In this document: positions 46,487 through 54,748 of the stretch, piece after piece
Layout of the letters: every line of letters starts with the position of its first letter
Position numbering within the stretch: position 1 is the stretch's first letter
Assembly: GCF_003058055.1 (NCBI RefSeq)
Contig: NZ_QBTZ01000001.1
Coordinates: forward strand, 1,056,501 to 1,120,500
Direction: 5' to 3'
DNA length: 64,000 nucleotides
Origin: Acidovorax sp. 107
GTDB taxonomy: Bacteria; Pseudomonadota; Gammaproteobacteria; Burkholderiales; Burkholderiaceae_C
Position numbers and translations under genes: made by a program
The notes under the pieces: generated by a model
Databases searched by the model: none
The model's input: only the letters and a program-made list of their open reading frames with translations
What the model was told of the DNA's origin: nothing

Positions 46487-46699
46487 ATGGACGCAGAGAA
46501 ACTGCAGCGGCTGGTTACCACCGAGATGCCCTACGGAAAATACAAGGGCACGCTGCTGGCGGACCTGCCTGGCAATTACCTCAACTGGTTTGCGCGCGAA
46601 GGGTTTCCCAGGGGCGAGCTGGGCCAGTTGCTGGCGCTGATGCACGAGATTGATCACAACGGATTGTCAGATCTGCTCAGGCCGCTGCGTGGACGCTGA
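46487..46699 (+). CDS. DUF3820 family protein
   Basis: The 70-residue protein has the DUF3820 pattern MPYGKYKGTLLADLPGNYLN followed by WFAREGFPRGELGQLLALMH. The motif resembles the small domain found next to exonuclease domains (quorum-sensing-like DUF3820). Function is unknown. It starts 13 bases after yciH and probably shares its message. Confidence 0.85.
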   Translation: MDAEKLQRLVTTEMPYGKYKGTLLADLPGNYLNWFAREGFPRGELGQLLALMHEIDHNGLSDLLRPLRGR

Positions 46700-46795
46700 G
46701 CGGGGTGTGCCGGGGCTGGGGGAGGGGGCTCTGCCCCTGCAGGCGTCCACCATAATGAGCGCCTTCAGACCTACAACCACACCGAGGAAATGCAC

Positions 46796-46969
46796 ATGAA
46801 GGGCAATATCGCTGCGATCGTTCTGGTCGTGCTGGGCGTGTTTTTTCTGCTGACCAACCTGGGACTGATCAGCATCAGCCTGCGCGAGCTGTTGCGCGTG
46901 TGGTGGCCGGTGGCGTTGATTGCGGTGGGGGTGGCGCTGTTCTTCACGCCGGGTAACAAGGGTAAGTAA
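46796..46969 (+). CDS. Small DUF5668/LiaI-LiaF-like membrane protein, 57 residues
   Basis: ATG 46796 follows GAGGAAA and opens a 57-codon frame. The product has two membrane segments (NIAAIVLVVLGVFFLLTNLG and WPVALIAVGVALFF) joined by LISISLRELLRVWW, the LiaI/LiaF-type transmembrane unit. Relatives take part in envelope-stress sensing or are uncharacterised. ATG 46790 is in frame but too close to the ribosome-binding site. Confidence 0.75.
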   Translation: MKGNIAAIVLVVLGVFFLLTNLGLISISLRELLRVWWPVALIAVGVALFFTPGNKGK

Positions 46970-47013
46970 GCCAGGCGCTGGCGACCTTCTTGCTAATCGC
47001 CAGTCTTCCCTCT

Positions 47014-47493
47014 TCAGCCTCGCCGGGCTTCTCCGCCGCCGTGGCGGTGTGCGCCGTGCTCATGGTCCTCTTGGCGGGGCTGCGCAAAACCGGGGTCGTG
47101 GGCAAAGTAGCCCCGGAACAGGTTGCGTGCAATGCCATGTGCCGCCACCTGCAGGTCGTGCGCCACTTCGGGCGCAAACAGGCGATTGGTGTGTTGCTGC
47201 CACAACCCCACCCAGGCCGCGAAGTGGGCGGGTGTGACGCCCTCCAGCGCCATGTGCTTGCCAAACACGTCCCCCTTGAAGCTGCGGGTGCCCAGGGCCA
47301 CGGTGCTCCAGAAGTCCACCAGGCGTTGCAGGTGAGCGTCCCACTGGCCGTGCAAGGCCTTTTCAAACACGGGCCCCAGCAGCGGGTCCTGGCGCACGTC
47401 CCCATAAAAGCCATGCACCAGCCGAGTGATGCTTTCCACACTGGGGGGCGCGTGGGCCCCGCCGCTGTCGGGCGGAGTGGTTGGCAGGGTCAT
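47014..47493 (-). CDS. Group III truncated haemoglobin
   Basis: The 159-residue protein has the trHb3 pattern (ESITRLVHGFYGDVRQDPLL; FSTVALGTRSFKGDVFGKH-type region; HFAAWVGLWQQHTNRLF). The family binds haem and probably detoxifies NO or oxygen species. A His-rich C-terminal tail (HEHGAHRHGGGEARRG) is unusual. The start overlaps the stop of the RIC gene (ATGA), linking it to nitrosative-stress repair. Confidence 0.85.
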   Translation of the reverse strand: MTLPTTPPDSGGAHAPPSVESITRLVHGFYGDVRQDPLLGPVFEKALHGQWDAHLQRLVDFWSTVALGTRSFKGDVFGKHMALEGVTPAHFAAWVGLWQQHTNRLFAPEVAHDLQVAAHGIARNLFRGYFAHDPGFAQPRQEDHEHGAHRHGGGEARRG

Positions 47494-48260
47494 GCCTGCG
47501 CTGCGCCGCCGCTGCAGGCGCAGCCCGAGGGACCGCAGCCTTGCGACGACGGTGTCTCGCTGGCTTCGAACGACGGGAACAGCACGTTGTTTTCGAGGTG
47601 AATGTGGTTGATGAGGTCGTCGCCCAATTGGCCAATGCCTGCATACAGCGCGCGCCAGGTGTTGCAGGCGCCCTGGGGAGGCGTGGCGTCGTTCGTCAGC
47701 GCGTTCAACTTGTCCAGCGCCTCGCCGTGGTCCACATGCTCTGCGCGCATCATGCCAATGGGCTGGCCCACAAACGGGTTGCTGCCGGCCTTGAGCATGG
47801 GGAACAGCACCTGCTCTTCCTTGAGCATGTGCGAGAGCAGCTCTTCGTGCATCGTTTCGAGGTGGTCGGCCAGGCCGACAGGCACATGGGGGTTGTCGCG
47901 GTGCACGGCCTCCACGCGGCGGGCCATGCGGATCAGCTCGGGCAGTTGCTGGCGGTGCACATCGTGGTAGCGCACCAGGATGTGGTCGATGAGTGCGCTG
48001 GGCGACGCGGCTTCGGGCACGGCATCGCTGCGCTGCAGGGCTGCCAGCTCGGCCAGCACGGCATCCGGGTCCAGCCCCTTGTCGGCAGCCGCCTTGGCCA
48101 GGCTCACCTGGCCGCCGCAGCAAAAGTCCAGCTTCAGACGCCGGAACACTGCCGTTGCGCCCGGCAACTGCACGGCGATCTGGCCGATTTGCTGGTCGGT
48201 ACTCAGTGGCAGCGGGGTGGCGAGGGCAGCGGTGTGCAGGGTGTCGATGCGGGCGTTCAT
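47490..48260 (-). CDS. ytfE: Iron-sulfur cluster repair di-iron protein (RIC / YtfE / ScdA)
   Basis: The 256-residue protein has an N-terminal ScdA domain with the Cys pair in LDFCCGGQ and a C-terminal haemerythrin-like di-iron domain with histidines and glutamates in RYHDVHRQQLPE, ETMHEELLSHMLKEEQVLFP, AEHVDHGEAL and HIHLENNVLFP. It repairs clusters damaged by NO. The C-terminus ends in a Cys-rich tail (GCGPSGCACSGG). It is divergent from nsrR and coupled to the truncated haemoglobin gene. Confidence 0.92.
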   Translation of the reverse strand: MNARIDTLHTAALATPLPLSTDQQIGQIAVQLPGATAVFRRLKLDFCCGGQVSLAKAAADKGLDPDAVLAELAALQRSDAVPEAASPSALIDHILVRYHDVHRQQLPELIRMARRVEAVHRDNPHVPVGLADHLETMHEELLSHMLKEEQVLFPMLKAGSNPFVGQPIGMMRAEHVDHGEALDKLNALTNDATPPQGACNTWRALYAGIGQLGDDLINHIHLENNVLFPSFEASETPSSQGCGPSGCACSGGAAQA

Positions 48261-48276
48261 GGTGGTCCTTTTAAAG

Positions 48277-48328
48277 ATTCATATCGTGTGAATATTTTAT
48301 CCAATAAAATTCAGGATGTATGCATCTT
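48277..48328. promoter_or_regulatory. Candidate NsrR operators in the ytfE-nsrR gap
   Basis: Two inverted repeats lie between the divergent genes: ATTCA-N7-TGAAT (48277-48293) and AGGATGTATGCATCTT (48313-48328). The second contains the AAGATGCAT half-site of the gamma-proteobacterial NsrR motif on the minus strand. The regulator encoded next door makes NsrR binding the likeliest reading. Confidence 0.5.
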
Positions 48329-48351
48329 TTTGATTGATCTTCGGCAAACCC

Positions 48352-48870
48352 ATGCGACTGACCCAATGGACTGACTACACGCTGCGCGTGCTGATGTATT
48401 GCGCCGCCACCGAGGGGCGGGCGCAGCCCGTCACCATCACCGAGGTGGCCGAGGGCTATGGCATCTCGCGCAGCCACCTCATGAAGATCGTGCAGCAGCT
48501 GTCTGCACAAGGGCTGCTGGAGACCACGCGCGGGCGGGGCGGTGGCATGCGGCTGATGCGGCCTGCATCGGAGATTCACATCGGTGCCGTGGTGCGAGCT
48601 ACCGAGACGGATTTCAACCTGGTGGAGTGTTTTGACCCAGCCTCCAACCAGTGCCGCCTGAGCAGCCACTGCCGGCTCAAAGGCGTGCTGGGCCAGGCCA
48701 TGCAGGCCTATCTGGCAGTGCTGGATGGCGTGACGCTGGCGGACCTGGTGGCACCCTCGTCACCACAGGGTATGGCGCTGCAGGTCATGGTGGCAGCGCC
48801 GCGCGCGGGCAGTGCCCGCCGCATTCCCCCTATGGTGCCCGGATTGCCGGGTGAATACGAATTTGAATGA
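48352..48870 (+). CDS. nsrR: Rrf2-family nitric-oxide-sensing repressor NsrR
   Basis: The 172-residue protein has an Rrf2 winged helix (MRLTQWTDYTLRVLMYCAAT; GYGISRSHLMKIVQQLSAQG) and three cysteines in VECFDPASNQCRLSSHC, the C-x7-C-x5-C spacing used to bind an iron-sulfur cluster in NsrR. NO attacks the cluster and relieves repression. It is divergent from ytfE and the truncated haemoglobin, its probable targets. Confidence 0.92.
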   Translation: MRLTQWTDYTLRVLMYCAATEGRAQPVTITEVAEGYGISRSHLMKIVQQLSAQGLLETTRGRGGGMRLMRPASEIHIGAVVRATETDFNLVECFDPASNQCRLSSHCRLKGVLGQAMQAYLAVLDGVTLADLVAPSSPQGMALQVMVAAPRAGSARRIPPMVPGLPGEYEFE

Positions 48871-48930
48871 AAACGCGGTAATGCGCTAGTGCCACATGCC
48901 TGAATAGCTATTAAATTAATAGTATTCAGC
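48870..48930 (+). repeat. Dispersed GCTAT-type repeat, intergenic copy
   Basis: The copy reads AAAACGCGG, GCGCTAG (48883-48889), CACATGCCTGA, TAGCTATTAAATTAATAG and lies between convergent nsrR and serB. The 3' block is a perfect fold-back CTATTAAATTAATAG. Confidence 0.65.
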
Positions 48931-48962
48931 GGGTGCCCTGGACCCTGGGGGCGCCAGGCCGC

Positions 48963-49676
48963 TCAGCGCAGCACTTCCAGCAACCGGTCGAGCCCACCCT
49001 GGTTGATGGCCACCTTGGCCTGGGCGCGCACGGCGGGCTTGGCGTGGTAGGCCACCGACAGGCCGGCCGCGCCCATCATGGGCAGGTCGTTGGCGCCGTC
49101 GCCCACGGCGATGGCCTGCCGCGGCGAGATGCCCATGAGCGAGGCCACTTCGAGCAGCGTGCGGCGCTTTTCGGCGCCGTCGCAGATGTCGCCCCAGGCC
49201 TGGTCCACCATACGGCCTGTGAGCTGGCCGTCTTGCACTTCCAGCATGTTGGAGCGCGCAAAGTCGATGCCCAGGCCTGCCTTCACGCGGTCGGCAAAGA
49301 AGGTGAAGCCGCCCGAGACCAGCAACGTGGTCAGGCCCGCTGCCTTGGCGGCGGTGATCAGCTCCTTGGCGCCGGGGTTGAAGCGCAGGCGCTCGGTGAA
49401 CACCTGCTCCATGTGCTGCACCGTCACGCCCTTGAGCAGCGCCACGCGTTGGCGCAGGCTCTCCTTGTAGTCGGTGATCACGCCCTGCATGGCCGCCTCG
49501 GTGATCGCGGCCACCTCGGCCTTGCGGCCGGCGGCATCGGCGATCTCGTCCACGCACTCGATGTTAATGAGGGTGGAGTCCATGTCAAAAGCGATGAGCT
49601 TGTAGGCAGACAGGGACAGCGGAGGCTCGATGCCCTGGATGACGAGGCCAGGGGCGAATTCGGTAGCGTGGGTCAT
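48963..49676 (-). CDS. serB: Phosphoserine phosphatase
   Basis: The 237-residue HAD-superfamily protein has motif I FDMDST, the SerB cap region ECVDEIADAAG, motif II LLVSGGF and motifs III/IV K... GDGANDLPMM. It completes serine synthesis from 3-phosphoserine. The N-terminal ACT domain of E. coli SerB is absent, as in many betaproteobacteria. Start ATG 49676; the frame is open upstream without conserved sequence. Confidence 0.93.
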   Translation of the reverse strand: MTHATEFAPGLVIQGIEPPLSLSAYKLIAFDMDSTLINIECVDEIADAAGRKAEVAAITEAAMQGVITDYKESLRQRVALLKGVTVQHMEQVFTERLRFNPGAKELITAAKAAGLTTLLVSGGFTFFADRVKAGLGIDFARSNMLEVQDGQLTGRMVDQAWGDICDGAEKRRTLLEVASLMGISPRQAIAVGDGANDLPMMGAAGLSVAYHAKPAVRAQAKVAINQGGLDRLLEVLR

Positions 49677-49824
49677 GGCAGAAAAAGGGGAACAAATGCG
49701 GGGGTAAGAACCCGCAATGGTATCCCCGGCAGGCTGCCACACCCGCCATGCATCGCTCTAGGCGCTATCCTGGGACGGCTGCAGACGCCACACCCGGCGC
49801 CAGGGCTTTCGTCAGATCCTTTGC

Positions 49825-50013
49825 TTAGCGCGGATGCGGCATGTTTTGGCCGCCGCCCGTCAGCGCCTTGGCGGCCGGATTGGGCTGGGGCGGCTCGTTC
49901 ATCTTGACCAGGAACATGCGCACAAAAAAGGCGGCCATGCAAATCATGAACCCGATGCCGATGATGCTCATCAGGCCGTAGTCGGTAGAAAACAGATCGT
50001 TCAGCAGCTTCAT
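49825..50013 (-). CDS. DUF3149 single-span membrane protein
   Basis: ATG 50013 follows AGGAGG by six bases and gives 62 residues. A short N-terminal part (KLLNDLFSTDYGLMS) leads into one membrane helix (IIGIGFMICMAAFFVRMFLV) and a Pro/Asn-rich tail. This is the DUF3149 pattern. Function is unknown. Confidence 0.8.
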   Translation of the reverse strand: MKLLNDLFSTDYGLMSIIGIGFMICMAAFFVRMFLVKMNEPPQPNPAAKALTGGGQNMPHPR

Positions 50014-50114
50014 GAAGACCCTCCTCGTTGTGGTGGTGTTCACCACTATCGGGCGGTCCCTGCGGCGGCTGCTTGTGCTGCGTCAATGACTGTGGCGTGC
50101 GGGCAAGACGCAGG

Positions 50115-50912
50115 TCAAACCATGGCGGGATAGCGGCCCGTGCCCTCGGGCCAGGGCGTGAGCACCTCGAACCCGTCGGCCGTCACGGCCACCATGTGTT
50201 CCCACTGGGCAGAGAGCGAGCGGTCGCGGGTGACCACCGTCCAGCCGTCGGCCAGCTCCTGGGTATCACGCTTGCCGGCGTTGATCATGGGCTCGATGGT
50301 GAAGACCATGCCTTCCTCCAGCCGCAGGCCCTGGCCGCGCTGCCCGTAGTGCAGCACCTGGGGCTCGTCGTGGTAGATCTGCCCGATGCCGTGGCCGCAG
50401 TATTCGCGCACCACGCTGAACCGCTCGCGGTGGGCCACGCTCTGTATGGCATGGCCCACGTCGCCCAGCGTGGCGCCGGGGCGCACCTGGGCGATGCCTG
50501 CGTACATGGCTTCGTAGGTGGTGTCCACCAGGCGGCGCGCCAGCGGGCTGGGCTCGCCCACAAAGTACATGCGGCTCGTATCACCAAACCAGCCATCCTT
50601 GATGATGGCCACGTCGATGTTGATGATGTCGCCTGCCTTGAGCACCTGCCCGGGCGACGGGATGCCGTGGCAGATCACGTGGTTGACCGAGGTGCACACC
50701 GTTTTGGGATACCCCAGGTAGCCCACGTTGGCGGGGGTGACTTGCAGTTCGTTCACGATGTAGTCGTGACAGAGCCGGTCCAGTGCCTCGGTGCTGACGC
50801 CGGGCTGCACATGCGGCGTGATCATGTGCAGCACGCGGGCGGCCAGGTGGCCGGCCTCACGCGCCTGAGCGATTTCGGCGGGGGAGCGCAGGGTGACGCG
50901 GGATGACTTCAT
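50115..50912 (-). CDS. map: Methionine aminopeptidase, type I
   Basis: The 265-residue protein has the five metal ligands of MetAP-I: aspartates in NIDVAI and GDTSRM, histidine in GHGIG, and glutamates in FTIEPM and AQWEH. Family motifs HVICHGIPS and SVVREYCGHGIGQIYHDEP are present. It removes the initiator methionine. Its ATG overlaps the stop of a ParD-like gene (ATGA). The usual partner rpsB is not nearby, so it may be a second map copy. Confidence 0.95.
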   Translation of the reverse strand: MKSSRVTLRSPAEIAQAREAGHLAARVLHMITPHVQPGVSTEALDRLCHDYIVNELQVTPANVGYLGYPKTVCTSVNHVICHGIPSPGQVLKAGDIINIDVAIIKDGWFGDTSRMYFVGEPSPLARRLVDTTYEAMYAGIAQVRPGATLGDVGHAIQSVAHRERFSVVREYCGHGIGQIYHDEPQVLHYGQRGQGLRLEEGMVFTIEPMINAGKRDTQELADGWTVVTRDRSLSAQWEHMVAVTADGFEVLTPWPEGTGRYPAMV

Positions 50913-51163
50913 TGAACACGCCGCCCGCTGTGGCCCGGCTTGGCGGCCACCGAGGCCGCCACCGTGTCCAGATCGAAACCCCCAGCCTGCTCGGCGCGGA
51001 TCAGCAACTGGCAGATGTCGCTGTGGTCGAGGTTGGGATGCAGCTCGGCCAGCATGCCGATGCGCATCCAGTGCTCTGCCTGTGCGTTGATGGAGCGAGA
51101 CAGGGCGTTGCTGGCAACGCGCAGGTTCTCGTGCATTTGGTCTGAAATTTTGACAATACCCAT
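50909..51163 (-). CDS. ParD-like family protein
   Basis: The 84-residue protein has a ribbon-helix-helix-like start (MGIVKISDQMHENLRVASNA; INAQAEHWMRIGMLAE) typical of ParD-like antitoxins (pfam ParD_like). No toxin gene accompanies it; the gene overlaps map by ATGA instead. A perfect palindrome (51181-51194) directly upstream is a likely autoregulatory site, so it may repress its own gene together with map. Confidence 0.8.
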   Translation of the reverse strand: MGIVKISDQMHENLRVASNALSRSINAQAEHWMRIGMLAELHPNLDHSDICQLLIRAEQAGGFDLDTVAASVAAKPGHSGRRVQ

Positions 51164-51180
51164 GCAGCGAATTGTATGCG

Positions 51181-51194
51181 AAACATATATGTTT
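51181..51194. promoter_or_regulatory. Perfect 14-bp palindrome upstream of the ParD-like gene
   Basis: AAACATATATGTTT is self-complementary over 14 bases and lies 17 bases before the ParD-like start. Ribbon-helix-helix antitoxins bind such sites. A short tandem of TGCC (about 51206-51220) lies next to it. Confidence 0.6.
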
Positions 51195-51252
51195 TGTATC
51201 GCTTCCTGCCTGCCTGCCTGCGGTGCGTGGGGTGTGCGTTGGCAACGCTGCG

Positions 51253-51921
51253 CTACTGCGGAGGCCGCTTCAGATAGAGCTGGTCCGACCAGGTGGCCAG
51301 CCACTCGGGCTTGAACGCCACGAAGATGGCAACGAGCATGCCCGTCACAAAACCGTCGCCCCAGGCCATGAGCCAGCGGGCCACCAGCGAGAGTTCACTG
51401 CCCACGCCGGGCAACAGGTGCCCGCTCCACTGCGACAGCACGCCCGCCAAAAACACGCAGGCCACGGTACCCAGAAACGCCCGGCCCAGCACATAGACAA
51501 AAGGCTGGGTGCCGACAAAGCGCCGCACCAGTGCGCCCAGCGCCAGGGTCAGCGTGGCGGGTACCACACCCAGCCAGACGGCGGCACCCAGCGCATCGGC
51601 CCAGTCCAGGGCGGGTGAGAGCAGGCCCGCAATGGCGCCGACTGCCAGCAGCACCGGGATGGCCAGCGGCCAGCCCAGCATCAGCACCACCAGGCCCGCG
51701 CCCGACCACTGCAGTTGCAGCGGCATGGCGTGGAGCGTGGGCAGCGCCCACAGCCAGGGCAGGAACACGAGAGTTGCCAGCAGAGGTGTCAGCAGCGGCG
51801 ACAGGGAGCGTTGTCCATCTTCTTGTCGTGCCGCACCCTTTGGCTGCTCCAGAAGGCGCCAGGGTTGCGTCCACAGCGATACGGCCAGTGACAACAGAAG
51901 GAGCGCGGCTTCAATCAGCAT
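51253..51921 (-). CDS. CbiM-like energy-coupling factor permease family protein
   Basis: The 222-residue protein has about six membrane segments and a C-terminal GDGFVTGMLVAIFVAFKPEW-type end seen in CbiM/PF01891-like proteins of beta- and gammaproteobacteria. CbiM is the substrate subunit of cobalt importers, but the N-terminal His ligands of true CbiM are not present (start MLIEAALLLLSLAVSLW), so cobalt transport is uncertain. No CbiQ/CbiO partners are nearby. Confidence 0.65.
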   Translation of the reverse strand: MLIEAALLLLSLAVSLWTQPWRLLEQPKGAARQEDGQRSLSPLLTPLLATLVFLPWLWALPTLHAMPLQLQWSGAGLVVLMLGWPLAIPVLLAVGAIAGLLSPALDWADALGAAVWLGVVPATLTLALGALVRRFVGTQPFVYVLGRAFLGTVACVFLAGVLSQWSGHLLPGVGSELSLVARWLMAWGDGFVTGMLVAIFVAFKPEWLATWSDQLYLKRPPQ

Positions 51922-52244
51922 GGTGATAGCGGGCGGCGTTGATGCTGAAAGTGCTGATGGAGGTGGCGCAACAGGGCATCGCTGGCGGTGCTTGCGAGGG
52001 TTGCGTTGATCTTGGAATTCTCGCATCCACCGCGCCAAATGCTTGCCGCGCTCCGATCCGTCAGCGATTCATCCGACGTATCGCATCAAGGGTTTGACTT
52101 CAGCATTCCGGTGGTAGTGGCGGCCCCCGTCAGTGTCTGAGATGTTGCGGTACCGGTCCCTGGGTCAGATGCGCTGGTCCTGTCGCATTCCGACCGGACT
52201 GATCGTGCGCTGGGTCTCTGTTCACCTGAAGTCCTTGTACTTTC

Positions 52245-52258
52245 TTGATGTGAGTCAA
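52245..52258. promoter_or_regulatory. FNR/Anr-like box
   Basis: TTGATGTGAGTCAA matches TTGAT-N4-ATCAA with one mismatch and lies about 90 bases before the GGDEF-EAL gene. The 424-base gap 51922-52345 holds no other feature that I can support. Confidence 0.45.
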
Positions 52259-52345
52259 GAATTGGCTGCACGGTCGCTACTCCGCCATAAATTGGTTAGC
52301 ACTTTGGGGATTGCCCCCCAGAATGGGTCTCTTGGAGGCTCATCC

Positions 52346-54715
52346 ATGATCAACAGATTTTTGAATCGGGTGTCGCCGTTTCGAAGTGTTCGGGCGCGCT
52401 TTTCCGCAGTCATGGGCGGATCCGGCATTGTTTTGGGCCTCGCTTTGACATTCTTCATGGAATGGCATCTGGAGGACGGCTTGAGCAACTCCGCTCGGGA
52501 CGCGCTCAATGGGGTGGCAGACGAGATCGCCCATGAGCTGAAAGAAGACCTCGCCAGCAGGCAGCGCGAAGTTTCGCTGATGGCCGGCATGATCGGTCCA
52601 CACCATGCCCTGGATCCCCACTCCATCCAGCAGGTGATGGATGGGCTCCAGCGTCGCGAGGACACTTACGCCTGGATTGGGCTTGCAGATATGCGGGGTC
52701 GAGTCACTGCCGCCACGGGCGGGATTCTGCGGGATGTCGATGTGTCCGCCCGGCCCTGGTACTCCGCCGGGTTAAATGGCGTTTTTGTCGGTGACCCGCA
52801 CGATGCGGTTTTGCTCGCCAAATCGCTGCCTCCGCGGGCTGACGGCGAGCCCTTGCGTTTTCTGGATGTGGCTGCGCCCGTCCAGAATGCACAAGGCAGT
52901 GCCATCGGGGTGCTCTCAGCGCATTTGCACTGGGACTGGGTCCATCGGGTGGTTGTCGAGGCAGTGAACAAGCGCCGCAAGAAGGCCCGCATCGAAGTCT
53001 TGATCGCAAACCGTACAGGCGAGTGGCTGCTGCAGCTCAATACCGATACGAAGGTCGCAAGCAACTCGCTACAAGCCGTGTTGCAGGACCCAGCGTACTT
53101 GATCGTCTCTCAGCCAGTGGTGACTGAAGTTCCCCCAGATGGCCTGGGCTGGACGGTGGTGGTCCGGGAGGATGTTGCCACCGCGTATGCGCAGGTTTAC
53201 GAGATCCGCAAGCTGATGCTGGCCTTCACTGCACTGGTGGCGGTGCTGTTTGCATTTGCCTCCTGGATGCTGGCGGGCCGATTGGTCCGGCCAATCGTGG
53301 CCCTGGCAGATGCAGCCAAGTCTCATACAAACGTCATTGGTACCAGCAGCGCACAGCCAGGACGCAAGGCCCTGGACGAAACATTGGTGCTGGGGGCTGC
53401 CATGGACCGCCTCGCTCATCGCGACAGGCTGACAGGGCTGCTCAATCGCGAAGAACTGCTCAACCGGTTGCACCACGCCATTGAACGCGCTGCTGTCCAG
53501 CACACTGCTGCAGCGTTGTTGCTGGTCAATCTTGACAATTTCAGCGTGCTCAACAACACGCGGGGGCACGAGGCTGGCGATCAAATGCTCATTGCAGCGG
53601 CCGGTCACCTGCAGCAACTGGAGGAGTCCGGGGCCGTCTTGGCGAGGATTGGAGGCGATGAATTTTTGGTGCTGGCCGAGAACCTGGGCAGCGATCCTTC
53701 CCTGGTCCAACGGCGAGTCACCGCGATGGCAGCGGATGCGCTGGAGCACTTGCGGGGGCCGTTCGTGCTGGGTGGCGTGGCCTGCCCGGGGCAGGCGTCC
53801 ATTGGCATTGCGCTGGTAGGTGACGACTTGGCAACGGCCGACGATATCCTGCAGCGCGCGGAACTAGCGATGCTGGAGGCCAAGAAGCGCGGCAAGGGGC
53901 AGGCTGTGATGTTTGATCAGAGCATGCGTGACGCGCTGCATGAACGGGTGCAATTCGAACAGGCCCTCAAGGGAGCGATTCCAAGTCAACTCATCGCTTA
54001 CTACCAACCCCAGGTCCACGTGGCAACGGGGTTGATAGGGGCGGAGCTTCTGGTGCGATGGCGTCACCCCGTGCTGGGCATGGTGTCCCCAGCCCGTTTC
54101 ATCCCCTTGGCTGAAGAGACTGGCCTCATACACCCCTTGGGCCGGTGGGTACTCGAGACTGCTTGCCTTCAACTGCGTGACTGGGAGTCCGACCCAGCCA
54201 GGAACCATCTGGTGTTGGCCGTCAACGTCAGTGCCAAGGAGTTTCGCGAGCAGGGTTATGTCCAGGGGGTGTGCAGCATTCTGCAGGCCACGGGCGCCAA
54301 TCCGCAGCGCCTGAAACTGGAGCTGACCGAAAGCGTATGGGCCGAGGATGTGGAGGAAATCGTGGCCAAGATGCAGAAATTGAAGGCCCTGGGTATCCGC
54401 TTCTCGCTGGATGATTTCGGCACGGGTTTCTCCTCGTTGGGATATCTGAAGCGCATGCCGCTGGATCAGCTCAAGATCGACCAGTCGTTCGTGCGCGATG
54501 TCGTCGTGAACGCCAGCGATGCCTCCATAGTCCGGGCCGTCATTGCGTTGGGGCAGGGGCTGGGCCTTGAGGTCATTGCCGAAGGCGTTGAGACCGTAGC
54601 GCAGCGCGAGATGCTTTGCCGCTACGGGTGCACCAGCTATCAGGGTTACCTCTTCGGTCGTCCAGCGCCTGTTGAAGAGTTCGCTAGTGAGATACAGAAC
54701 GGCTGGAGCACCTGA
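52346..54715 (+). CDS. Membrane GGDEF-EAL protein with periplasmic sensor
   Basis: ATG 52346 follows GGAGG and gives 789 residues. The N-terminus has a membrane segment, a periplasmic dCACHE-like region (about residues 50-290) and a second segment (LAFTALVAVLFAFASWMLAG), then GGDEF (RIGGDEF near residue 435) and EAL domains. The EAL motif reads ELLVRW and the other catalytic residues (NVS, ELTES, DDFGTG, KID, AEGVE) are present. No RxxD inhibitory site precedes GGDEF. An FNR-like box upstream suggests oxygen-linked expression. Confidence 0.9.
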   Translation: MINRFLNRVSPFRSVRARFSAVMGGSGIVLGLALTFFMEWHLEDGLSNSARDALNGVADEIAHELKEDLASRQREVSLMAGMIGPHHALDPHSIQQVMDGLQRREDTYAWIGLADMRGRVTAATGGILRDVDVSARPWYSAGLNGVFVGDPHDAVLLAKSLPPRADGEPLRFLDVAAPVQNAQGSAIGVLSAHLHWDWVHRVVVEAVNKRRKKARIEVLIANRTGEWLLQLNTDTKVASNSLQAVLQDPAYLIVSQPVVTEVPPDGLGWTVVVREDVATAYAQVYEIRKLMLAFTALVAVLFAFASWMLAGRLVRPIVALADAAKSHTNVIGTSSAQPGRKALDETLVLGAAMDRLAHRDRLTGLLNREELLNRLHHAIERAAVQHTAAALLLVNLDNFSVLNNTRGHEAGDQMLIAAAGHLQQLEESGAVLARIGGDEFLVLAENLGSDPSLVQRRVTAMAADALEHLRGPFVLGGVACPGQASIGIALVGDDLATADDILQRAELAMLEAKKRGKGQAVMFDQSMRDALHERVQFEQALKGAIPSQLIAYYQPQVHVATGLIGAELLVRWRHPVLGMVSPARFIPLAEETGLIHPLGRWVLETACLQLRDWESDPARNHLVLAVNVSAKEFREQGYVQGVCSILQATGANPQRLKLELTESVWAEDVEEIVAKMQKLKALGIRFSLDDFGTGFSSLGYLKRMPLDQLKIDQSFVRDVVVNASDASIVRAVIALGQGLGLEVIAEGVETVAQREMLCRYGCTSYQGYLFGRPAPVEEFASEIQNGWST

Positions 54716-54748
54716 GCGAGGCCGCGCTCCACAGGGGGCCCACGCAAG

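Noticed and set aside
51205..51222. Short tandem of TGCC next to the palindrome before the ParD-like gene, as a phase-variable tract.
   Set aside because: Only about three to four units and located outside any coding sequence; too short to support a claim.
52133..52345. N-terminal extension of the GGDEF-EAL protein from an upstream ATG.
   Set aside because: ATG 52346 has a good ribosome-binding site and begins the membrane segment; the extension would include the FNR-like box and no domain.
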